A stretch of DNA of 5,242 bases from Planctomycetota bacterium (GTDB lineage: Bacteria; Planctomycetota; Phycisphaerae; Sedimentisphaerales; SM23-30). Both the position numbers and the translations under genes were made by a program. Position 1 is the stretch's first letter; each line of letters starts with the position of its first letter. The notes below the pieces were generated by a model. It saw only the letters and a program-made list of their open reading frames with translations, was not told the origin of the DNA and searched no databases. The stretch covers positions 1 to 5,242 of the forward strand of contig JAKJEP010000264.1 in NCBI GenBank assembly GCA_022705365.1. Direction: 5' to 3'. Shown here one piece after another: positions 1-4,891 of this stretch.

Positions 1-1
1 C

Positions 2-103
2 CCCGATAAAGCCCTCAGCGACGCCGCCTGTATGCTCCCCCTGGCTCAAATGGAAAATCTCTTAACCGTGTGCCGCGATATCTATCTGCGCCTCCAGCAA
101 TAA
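2..103 (+). CDS. C-terminal end of an unidentified protein (partial)
   Basis: An open frame enters from the left edge and runs 33 codons to a TAA at 101-103. The translated tail is rich in Leu and looks helical, ending in DIYLRLQQ. I cannot assign a family from so little. The reading is plausible because the frame is open from the window edge, the codons are GC-rich like those of the neighbouring gene, and it stops just 20 bases before the end of the convergent DUF4838 reading frame, a typical tail-to-tail arrangement. The short gap contains only a weak ACCGG/CCGGT stem (103-107 with 118-122) and no T-tract. It could be a chance open frame, since the evidence is essentially its position and composition. 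Confidence 0.5.
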   Translation, partial: PDKALSDAACMLPLAQMENLLTVCRDIYLRLQQ

Positions 104-123
104 CCGGTCCTTCCCCGCCGGTG

Positions 124-705
124 TCATTCGATCCTTTCCACGGTGATGCTCTGCCTTAATTCCACGCTTTCATTCGGCCCCAGCGTCCGGCGCACCGCCC
201 AGAGCTCCACCTCCAGCTCCCCCAGCGCTTCGGGATAGGCACACAGCCAGGTAAAATCCACCTGCTCCCTGTCAAACGCCTGCACCACCCGCAGCCCTTT
301 GTCCCCGGTAAAAGACCAGCTCCCCTCCGGCGCCTCCTCGACGGCAAAAAACATCCCCTCCCGCAGCCGGCCGATTACCTCCCGAACGTCCGGCGCGCTG
401 CTTTGCCCGCCCCGATTCACAAAACCCACCCGCGTCGATCCCAGCGATCCCATCTCCAGCATCAAATTGCTGCGCAACTGGGCCGTTCGCGCCTTCTCCG
501 ACGGATTGGTCAGCTTATTGATTATGCGTACCGTCGGCTTCCCCTCCTCCAACTCCATCGTCCGCGTTAACTGGAACCCATCCAGCGTGGTCGTCACCAT
601 CGTCACGGACCGCGCATCGGAGGCGGTAACGATACCCGGTTCCAGGAACCCGCAGGGATTGAAGTTCCCGCCGACAAAATTCCCCAACCCCCCGGCAAAC
701 GGGTA
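124..705 (-). pseudogene. In-frame C-terminal remainder of the DUF4838 protein, beyond the TAG
   Basis: The frame of the DUF4838 gene stays open for 193 more codons after the TAG and ends at TGA (124-126). It begins YPFAGGL directly after the stop codon and then reads as the rest of a galactose-mutarotase-like beta-sandwich: alternating strands such as TRTMELEEGKPTVRIINKL followed by a Trp-containing C-terminus (FTWLCAYPEALGELEVELW). The other half of this domain lies upstream of the TAG, so this piece would not fold as an independent protein. A TTG at 687 could start a 187-residue product, but it has only a G-run directly in front of it and would yield half a domain. The likeliest reading is one 857-codon gene with a recent nonsense mutation. 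Suppression or recoding of TAG, or an assembly error, would also fit. I see no frameshift and no other internal stop. Confidence 0.75.
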
Positions 706-708
706 CTA
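706..708 (-). other. Single in-frame amber codon interrupting the DUF4838 gene
   Basis: The + strand reads CTA at 706-708, which is TAG on the coding strand. It is codon 664 counted from the ATG at 2697. Translation before it ends NVKENL and after it begins YPFAGGL, with no loss of frame. The other supported genes in the window end in TAA (2-103, 4253-4654) or TGA (124-2697, 3539-4087, 4892-5174), so TAG is seen only here. Confidence 0.9.
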
Positions 709-2697
709 CAGATTTTCCTTCACATTATAGGCTGTAACACTCTGCCCGGTTTTACGTTCCACAATCCGCAATACCCGTCCCCCCAGCAGCGGAACAATAT
801 CCAGGCGCAGACTGTCATTCTCCAGCACCACCACCCCTACCGGATTGGAAAAAAGCTGGGCAAACAGCAGCAATTGTTCGGGTTCTCCGCCGTATTCGCG
901 GATCACACTGAATTCATGTTTCCGCATCCGCTGAATAAAGTCCAGCGCCGCCGCCGGCCCCGCCACCTGGCCGTTAAACCTCAACTCCCGGCCGCGGATC
1001 GTGTATCCGTTGCGGGGAAACAGCCCCGCATATTGCAGCGGCATCCGCGCCACCTTGACCCGCTCCAGCAGAACCGCATCCTTTGCCGCCTGGGCCTCCG
1101 CCTGGTCAAATAGCGATTCCGCCTCCGCCAGGATTTCGTCCGTCAGATACCCCTGGGCCGGATTGGTATAAAGGTGCATATGGATATTGTCCTTATCGAC
1201 CTTATCCTGCAGCAGCGCGATATACTGCCGCAGCGCCGGGGCTGCCGCACCATAATACCCTTCCAGAAAATCCGCCAGCAGCGCCTCGGCATCCTGCCCG
1301 GCGTCCCAAAGCAGCTTCTGCCCGTAGTGCCCGCGCAGCAGCGCAAATTCCCCCCCCTTGCACGGCCCCATGCCCTGCAGAAAGATCCCCTCCGCCCCCA
1401 CACTCTGATAAAACTTCACGTCAGCCGCCATCGCCCGAAAATTAGGGAACGGATTATAATAGTGGGCAAAATTCACAATATAATGCCAGATGTACAAGTG
1501 CGAACACAGCTTCGACCACGTCTCCACCCGCCTTTTATGATCCGCATTCAGCGGACACTCCGCCACCGGGTGGCTGTCGCAGCAGGGAAACATATGGCAC
1601 AGCCAGACCGCCGCATTCGGATGCATCTTCATCCCCTGCGGCGGCTCCTCCGTAAAGGTATAAGCCAGCGTGCCGATGAGCCGGTCCGGAAATTCCCGGC
1701 TGGTCCGCTCCGCCAGTTGGTTGACAAACCAAAATTGCGTGCCCCCGTTTGTCTGATACCTCTCGTTAATCGCCCGGCACTGCGGACACTGGCAGTAATT
1801 GTAATAGTCCATTTGCGAAAAGTTAAACTGACGGGTATGCGGCTGCGCCCGCATGGCCTCCAGCACCCGCCGGGTAACAATCTCCAGCACCTCCGGATTG
1901 CTCAGGCACAACTGCGTCTCCTCCCGGATGCGCTGGCCCCCGATCTCCGAAAAATACTCCGGGTGTGCGTCGAAAAACTCTTCGGGACTGACATACAAAA
2001 AATAACTGTGGCCGGTCCGGTAAAACGCATACTGCTGCCCCTGCGGATCTTCCGCCGTCCCTTCCCCGGCGTTATAACCCAACCGCAGCCCGAATCCCGC
2101 ATCCCCGCCCGGCCCGGCGCAATAACACTGCCGAAACAGAAAACTCGGCTCAACCACCCGGTCCATATCCGGTACTACCAGATTCCGGTGCGGCGGCGTC
2201 TTCGTCACATCCGGCGTGTACCAGCGGACGCCCAGCACCTCCTCCAGAAACCGGTGTACCCCGTGCAGCGTCCCAGCCGCCCTGGTCCCGGCTATCACCA
2301 GATGCCCCTCGACGGTCTTGATTATACATGCCTGCTCCGCCAGATGCCCATCCGTTTCCGGCAGCCCCAGCCGACCCGTAGCCGCCCCAAAACCCACCAC
2401 GATCATAGCCTGTTCCGCACCCGGCAGCTCCCGGCTGATCGGTAGCGTAACCCCCGTGCAGGCCTTGAAATGGCTTTGCAGCTCCTCCGCCGCATACACT
2501 TCCGAAGCGCTGGCCGCCGCATCCACCACAATCTGATACCCGCTCCTTCCCTCCTCCAGCAGCGTTACCGGCTGCGAAGCAGCCCATCCTGCTCCCGCCA
2601 TCCACCACCCCAGCCAGATGGCCAGGATACAACCTGTTATAACCCCCCTAGCCTTGCCACCTCCCTCCTTTACCGCCATCCTGCCTTGACATAACAT
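706..2697 (-). CDS. Secreted DUF4838 glycoside-hydrolase-like protein, ended by an in-frame TAG
   Basis: I chose the ATG at 2697 because GGAG lies 9 bases upstream. A TTG at 2712 has no such site, and an ATG at 2679 preceded by AAGG is the alternative. From 2697 the product is 663 residues. Residues 1-39 form a signal peptide: a Lys/Arg-containing start, a Trp-rich hydrophobic core at about 19-39, and likely cleavage after AGWA. Residues of about 52-175 resemble the small alpha/beta domain found at the N-terminus of GH67 alpha-glucuronidases (SGYQIVVDAAASASEVYAAEEL). Residues of about 185-495 match DUF4838: the YCQCPQC cluster near 301-307, LCHMFPCCDSHP near 366-377, YIWHYIVNFAHYYNPFPN near 402-419, and GGEFALLRGHYGQKLLWD near 448-465. 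A C-terminal beta-sandwich starts near 618 (LENDSLRLDIVPLLGGRVLRI) and is cut by TAG at 706-708. Family members are thought to act on polysaccharides outside the cytoplasm, but the substrate cannot be read from sequence. No partner enzyme or transporter is visible in the window. Confidence 0.88.
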   Translation of the reverse strand: MLCQGRMAVKEGGGKARGVITGCILAIWLGWWMAGAGWAASQPVTLLEEGRSGYQIVVDAAASASEVYAAEELQSHFKACTGVTLPISRELPGAEQAMIVVGFGAATGRLGLPETDGHLAEQACIIKTVEGHLVIAGTRAAGTLHGVHRFLEEVLGVRWYTPDVTKTPPHRNLVVPDMDRVVEPSFLFRQCYCAGPGGDAGFGLRLGYNAGEGTAEDPQGQQYAFYRTGHSYFLYVSPEEFFDAHPEYFSEIGGQRIREETQLCLSNPEVLEIVTRRVLEAMRAQPHTRQFNFSQMDYYNYCQCPQCRAINERYQTNGGTQFWFVNQLAERTSREFPDRLIGTLAYTFTEEPPQGMKMHPNAAVWLCHMFPCCDSHPVAECPLNADHKRRVETWSKLCSHLYIWHYIVNFAHYYNPFPNFRAMAADVKFYQSVGAEGIFLQGMGPCKGGEFALLRGHYGQKLLWDAGQDAEALLADFLEGYYGAAAPALRQYIALLQDKVDKDNIHMHLYTNPAQGYLTDEILAEAESLFDQAEAQAAKDAVLLERVKVARMPLQYAGLFPRNGYTIRGRELRFNGQVAGPAAALDFIQRMRKHEFSVIREYGGEPEQLLLFAQLFSNPVGVVVLENDSLRLDIVPLLGGRVLRIVERKTGQSVTAYNVKENL

Positions 2698-2716
2698 ATA
2701 ACTAATCTCCAAATTC

Positions 2717-2774
2717 TTATCCTGTTTCTCTTATCCAGACCTCAACTATTATCCAAGCCTCTACCCTCTTATCC
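2717..2774 (-). repeat. Four degenerate GGATAA repeats in the leader of the DUF4838 gene
   Basis: TTATCC on the + strand occurs at 2717-2722, 2731-2736, 2749-2754 and 2769-2774, spaced 14, 18 and 20 bases apart. On the coding strand the units read GGATAAGAG or close variants, and three of the four also carry a nearby GAGG or GGAG. They lie 20 to 77 bases upstream of the chosen ATG and so would be in the promoter or 5' untranslated region. They may be operator half-sites, a decayed tandem repeat, or translational elements. The sequence alone does not decide between these. Confidence 0.5.
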
Positions 2775-2797
2775 TAGCCCGCATTTCTCACGGGGTT

Positions 2798-2803
2798 TTG
2801 ACA
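2798..2803 (+). promoter_or_regulatory. Candidate -35 box (TTGACA) reading into the 253-bp element
   Basis: A perfect TTGACA sits at 2798-2803, overlapping the inner edge of the left terminal repeat and pointing at the long hairpin. No strong -10 box is found at 17 bases, where the sequence is ATGATA. TACAGT (2825-2830) is at 21 bases. A second pair, TTGATA (2810-2815) with TCTTAT (2834-2839), is spaced 18. The region is AT-rich and promoter-like, but the assignment is weak. Confidence 0.3.
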
Positions 2804-2861
2804 AATATATTGATAACTCCATGATACAGTATTTCTTATGTACTATTTTCGCGTTGCCTAC

Positions 2862-3003
2862 TTCGACAGTCTGTTTTCAGCGCAAATTTTTGTCCGTCTT
2901 CGAGGTCGCAGGAGCTATCTTCCGCAGGCATATAAGTATATATGTTGAGGACAGATAGCGACGAGAACGAAGAAGGCGGGCAAAAAGACCGCTGAAAGTC
3001 GAA
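2862..3003. repeat. 142-nt imperfect long hairpin (possible structured RNA)
   Basis: TTCGAC (2862-2867) pairs with GTCGAA (2998-3003). TTTCAGCG (2875-2882) pairs with CGCTGAAA (2990-2997) after a 7-base bulge. TTTTTG...CCG and TCTTCG segments on the left pair with CGG...CAAAAA and CGAAGA on the right. GCTATCT (2914-2920) pairs with AGATAGC (2953-2959). The apex CATATAAGTATATATG (2929-2944) folds on itself with an AGTA loop. The arms are thus nearly complementary along their whole length. A 73-codon open frame on the - strand covers the same bases, but the palindrome explains it better than a protein does. Confidence 0.65.
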
Positions 3004-3025
3004 AACCCGTGAAATATGCGGGCTA

Positions 3026-3048
3026 GCCCCGACCGTCAGGGAGGGGGC
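3026..3048. repeat. GC-rich hairpin beside the 253-bp element
   Basis: GCCCC (3026-3030) pairs with GGGGC (3044-3048), with a short inner CC/GG pairing around a GTCA loop. It touches the right end of the 253-bp element. No T-tract follows on either strand, so I do not call it a terminator. It may be a part of the element not covered by the inverted repeats. Confidence 0.45.
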
Positions 3049-3060
3049 CAAAAACACTGG

Positions 3061-3387
3061 TTTTACTTTTAAAAATCGTTTTTTACGTTCTCCTTATTAT
3101 TAGTTTAATGATCGCATAAGGTTACAAAAATTCTGAAAAAAAATATCTCCGCCCGACCGGCCCCCGCACTCTTTTCTTCCATTTTTCTTTTTGCATTTTG
3201 CTTTTTAATATTCTCCATAGCTCCCCCCATATATAGACCGATGTCCGCAACTGCGCAAGGTTTTTCCCATTTTTTTTACCCGAAATCACCGTAAACCCTT
3301 GTCAATCCTCAGCAAAAATTTTTTCACTTTGCGCAATTTTGGCCCTTCACCGTGGCCGTTTTCGCGCAATTCCCCCCGTTTTGAGTT
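3061..3387. other. Non-coding stretch, nothing assignable
   Basis: This stretch is rich in T-runs and pyrimidine tracts with many short homopolymers. GCGCAA occurs three times (3253-3258, 3331-3336, 3364-3369) at uneven spacing. I find no open frame with a ribosome-binding site, no tRNA and no convincing promoter. Some small AT hairpins (3051-3064, 3071-3084) are within chance expectation for such composition. Confidence 0.5.
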
Positions 3388-3407
3388 CAGCCTTCAGGCT
3401 GTTTTTT
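3388..3407 (+). terminator. Intrinsic terminator with no recognised gene in front
   Basis: CAGCC (3388-3392), loop TTCA, GGCTG (3397-3401), then six T residues (3402-3407). The form is that of a rho-independent terminator reading to the right. No + strand gene precedes it for several hundred bases, so it would end either an unrecognised small RNA or a transcript from the 253-bp element. The stem is only 5 bp, so chance cannot be excluded. Confidence 0.5.
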
Positions 3408-3449
3408 CCTTTACTGCCCTGACCGCCGTAAAGCAACCATTGGGTATTC

Positions 3450-3472
3450 GTGCATAGCTGGCTATATTGCAC
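3450..3472. repeat. Bulged hairpin next to the REP
   Basis: GTGC (3450-3453) plus ATAGC (3454-3458), loop TG, GCTAT (3461-3465), a 3-base ATT bulge, then GCAC (3469-3472). This gives a 9-bp stem with one bulge, ending 18 bases before the REP that begins at 3491. Bulged stems are typical of single-strand transposase substrates, but I see no second copy in the window. Confidence 0.4.
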
Positions 3473-3490
3473 ATCCGCCTGCGTCAATCC

Positions 3491-3520
3491 GGTAGGGTCG
3501 GCAACTTGTTGCCGACGCGG
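3491..3520 (+). repeat. REP-type palindrome downstream of the RAYT gene
   Basis: GTCGGCAAC (3497-3505), TT, GTTGCCGAC (3508-3516) is a perfect 9-bp inverted repeat. GGTAG stands just 5' of it (3491-3495). A GTAG tetranucleotide at the 5' foot of the hairpin is the known hallmark of REPs recognised by RAYT proteins. The 3' side ends GCGG, the same as the inverted partner at 4120-4149. The element begins 48 bases beyond the stop codon of the transposase gene. Confidence 0.8.
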
Positions 3521-3538
3521 TATATTCTCTCTCCCGCT

Positions 3539-4087
3539 TCATTCCATGTACGAGCTTAAAACCATTTCTTTCGCCTCCTCCCATGGCCGTCCGTCCACCT
3601 GCCTGTCACCATAATACGCATGAATCGTTGACCAAGGCCACCGAAACGGATCATCGACATACCCATGTTTAACCGGATTATAATGGATATACCGGATGTG
3701 ATTATCCATATCCTCCTCGTTTTTGATTCGATGCTCCCAGAACTTTTTCTGCCATATCCCCCGATACCGTGCTTCCTCCCGCGCCGGGGATTGCCCGATT
3801 TCCCGTCCGCCCTCGCTCAGGTATCGTCTGGTAAAATGTTTCTTGATCAGACTCCAGCGCACCGAATAATCCCCATCCTCATCCGGCATCTGCCATATGC
3901 AATGCAGATGATTCGGCAGCAGGCACATCGCCGCCACCGTAAAGGGCCAATCCTTCCGCACCTTCTCTATCGCCTCCCGCAAACACTCCCGCGCCAGCGG
4001 CTCCGTCAAAATTTCCCGCCTCTTATACACAAGCACCGTAAAGAAAAACACTCCACCCCCTAACCTCGACCGTCTGTAATCTGACAT
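3539..4087 (-). CDS. REP-associated tyrosine transposase (RAYT, Y1/HUH family)
   Basis: The gene encodes a 182-residue protein, usual length for the family. The ATG at 4087 has AGGAG 4 bases upstream. Key marks: the HUH motif LPNHLHCIW near residues 57-65, which binds the catalytic metal; the W-Q-K-K-F-W-E-H-R segment near 112-120, which corresponds to the conserved family strand; and the helix DNHIRYIHYNPVKHGYV near 127-143, which carries the Tyr expected to form the covalent 5'-phosphotyrosine link with single-stranded DNA. Arg/Lys-rich segments fit DNA binding. Proteins of this type are single-copy, domesticated relatives of IS200/IS605 transposases that nick or rejoin REP hairpins. The gene is flanked by inverted REP copies, which supports the assignment. 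All motifs look intact. Its base composition matches the GC-rich left half rather than the AT-rich right side. Confidence 0.93.
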   Translation of the reverse strand: MSDYRRSRLGGGVFFFTVLVYKRREILTEPLARECLREAIEKVRKDWPFTVAAMCLLPNHLHCIWQMPDEDGDYSVRWSLIKKHFTRRYLSEGGREIGQSPAREEARYRGIWQKKFWEHRIKNEEDMDNHIRYIHYNPVKHGYVDDPFRWPWSTIHAYYGDRQVDGRPWEEAKEMVLSSYME

Positions 4088-4119
4088 AATTCTCCTTTTT
4101 CAAATCATAACAAATGGTT

Positions 4120-4149
4120 CCGCGTCGGTAACCAGTTGCCGGACGGGTC
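4120..4149 (-). repeat. Inverted partner REP upstream of the RAYT gene
   Basis: On the + strand the sequence starts CCGCGTCGGTAAC, continues CAGTTGCCGG, and matches the reverse complement of the REP at 3491-3520 with a few substitutions. The stem CGGTAAC/GTTGCCG needs one G-U pair. The GTAG foot seen in the other copy is not preserved here, so this copy is degenerate. It lies 32 bases upstream of the transposase start. A further short stem, ACGGG/CCCGT (4143-4147 with 4155-4159), overlaps its outer side. Confidence 0.65.
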
Positions 4150-4252
4150 TGACTCCCGTTGAAAACCATCGCCTTTTCACGGCGCACATTTACTTGGGAA
4201 AGAGCGATTTATTTACACAGTCAAATGGACTAGCCTACAGAATCAAATATTT

Positions 4253-4654
4253 TTATTTCATACCCCCACTTCGCCATATATTTTTTGTGGGGGCTTTTCC
4301 AGTAATGATAAGACCAGGCCTTCCACTTTCTATCCCAACAAAATCAATCTGTCGCTTTATCTCTGCTAACTCTATCTGTTTATTGCAATACTTACATCGA
4401 TAAGGAGCATCAAGGCGAAATGTCCCACCACATTTGCATGGATTAAGCATAGATTCAAGATCTCTAACAAACTTCTCATCATAGGAACTATGTTTTTTAT
4501 ATAGATTCAAATAATTTGAACTATATATATCCAACATCAAGGTTGCAGAACAAGAATCACATCTGAGCTCACAAATATCGCTGTAACCAATATGATAAGT
4601 ATTTATCTTATATGTCTTTTCGCAATGCGGACAAGTAAAATCGTGCTTTTTCAT
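4253..4654 (-). CDS. Small protein with two Cys4 zinc-ribbon-like clusters
   Basis: A 133-residue protein of unknown function. The ATG at 4654 has AAAGGA 7 bases upstream. The first cluster is CPHC (residues 8-11) paired with CDSC (32-35). The second is CKC (73-75) paired with CKYC (87-90). Each fits a four-Cys zinc site of ribbon type. Between them is a Tyr/Ser-rich segment and a charged helix (about 53-69). After the second cluster comes a short helix (IELAEIKRQIDFVG) and a basic tail. There is no signal peptide or membrane segment, so it is presumably cytoplasmic, perhaps binding nucleic acid or protein. The gene is much more AT-rich than those to its left, and its upstream side is a stack of GGGGTCAG repeats, both signs of acquisition. 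I do not recognise the family. No terminator is visible after the TAA. Confidence 0.75.
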   Translation of the reverse strand: MKKHDFTCPHCEKTYKINTYHIGYSDICELRCDSCSATLMLDIYSSNYLNLYKKHSSYDEKFVRDLESMLNPCKCGGTFRLDAPYRCKYCNKQIELAEIKRQIDFVGIESGRPGLIITGKAPTKNIWRSGGMK

Positions 4655-4674
4655 ATTTTAATCCTTTTGTTTAA

Positions 4675-4737
4675 GGCGAAATTAAAGGGGTCAGGCGAAA
4701 TTAAAGGAAATTAAAGTGGTCAGAACCCGATTTTATT
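4675..4737. repeat. Stacked, partly truncated GGGGTCAG-type repeats
   Basis: Three head-to-tail pieces: GGCGAAATTAAAGGGGTCA (4675-4693), GGCGAAATTAAAGG (4694-4707), and a longer one (4708-4737) reading AAATTAAAGTGGTCAGAA then CCCGATTTTATT. The third matches 5203-5231 with only three substitutions or indels near its centre. The full form contains the palindrome GGGGT-CAG-ACCCC, which is decayed here. I recall similar sequences as dispersed repeats in other environmental genomes, but that is memory and not shown by this window. Confidence 0.7.
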
Positions 4738-4780
4738 CATTTATTTTGAAAAAGTAGAATGCCTCTTTCTTATTCTTATT

Positions 4781-4789
4781 TGCTATAAT
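4781..4789 (+). promoter_or_regulatory. Candidate extended -10 promoter
   Basis: TGCTATAAT (4781-4789) is a perfect extended -10 box (TGN plus TATAAT) with no good -35 at the normal spacing. It would start a rightward transcript near 4796, which would read a 26-codon open frame at 4810-4890 and then run antisense to the gene at 4892-5174. The surroundings are AT-rich, so chance boxes are common. Confidence 0.35.
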
Positions 4790-4809
4790 GGGTCCAGCGT
4801 CAAAAGACT

Positions 4810-4890
4810 ATGCCTCTATTATATGAAAATATATCGTTGTTATTTTATTTGCCAAAGAACTTTTCTACAGAAAATGTCACTTACTATTAA
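4810..4890 (+). CDS. Possible 26-residue peptide (weak)
   Basis: ATG at 4810 to TAA at 4888-4890 encodes a short hydrophobic and aromatic peptide beginning MPLLYENISLLFYL. It lies 20 bases beyond the candidate extended -10 box and ends 1 base before the convergent stop codon of the next gene. There is no clear ribosome-binding site, and an open frame this short is easily produced by chance. It is listed only because it coincides with the promoter-like box and a convergent arrangement. Confidence 0.15.
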   Translation: MPLLYENISLLFYLPKNFSTENVTYY

Positions 4891-4891
4891 T

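Larger units (their letters stand above)
2774..3026. mobile_element. 253-bp MITE-like or BIME-like element with terminal inverted repeats
   Basis: The left end (2774-2799, CTAGCCCGCAT...TTTT) and right end (3002-3026, AAAACCCGTG...CTAG) are inverted copies that match at about 23 of 26 aligned positions, with two mismatches and one gap. Each end is itself a small hairpin (CCCG...CGGG). Directly inside the right end, and 62 bases inside the left end, lies a second inverted repeat at 2862-3003. There is no transposase inside and no clear target-site duplication outside. The structure fits a non-autonomous palindromic element or a paired REP-type sequence. A structured RNA gene is the main alternative. 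The mover is unknown: the hairpins differ from the REPs around the nearby RAYT gene. Confidence 0.6.

Noticed and set aside
103..122. ACCGG/CCGGT stem between the two convergent genes as a terminator
   Set aside because: It has only five base pairs with a ten-base loop and no T-tract on either strand.
299..730. 143-codon open frame on the + strand
   Set aside because: It is antisense to the C-terminal part of the DUF4838 gene, with a Ser/Pro/Arg-rich translation and no motif.
1174..2445. 423-codon open frame on the + strand
   Set aside because: It lies wholly antisense to the DUF4838 gene. Its translation is rich in Arg, Pro, Leu and His without any domain, as expected from a shadow of a GC-rich gene.
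2150..2632. 160-codon Gly-rich open frame on the - strand
   Set aside because: It is a shifted-frame shadow of the DUF4838 N-terminal region. The Gly-rich composition comes from frame shift on GC-rich codons.
3026..3048. GC-rich hairpin as an intrinsic terminator
   Set aside because: The stem is good, but no T-tract follows on either strand: A residues follow on the +, and TAGCCCGC on the -.
2836..3057. 73-codon open frame on the - strand
   Set aside because: Most of it is the long hairpin and the right terminal repeat of the 253-bp element. The start has no convincing ribosome-binding site and the product shows no domain.
2774..3516. CRISPR array or riboswitch from the clustered hairpins
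   Set aside because: The repeats are inverted pairs without regular spacing or spacers, and no known riboswitch core is visible.
3665..4063. 132-codon open frame on the + strand
   Set aside because: It is antisense to the RAYT gene, whose motifs are unmistakable.
4194..4403. 69-codon open frame on the + strand
   Set aside because: It overlaps the zinc-cluster gene antisense and has no ribosome-binding site or domain.
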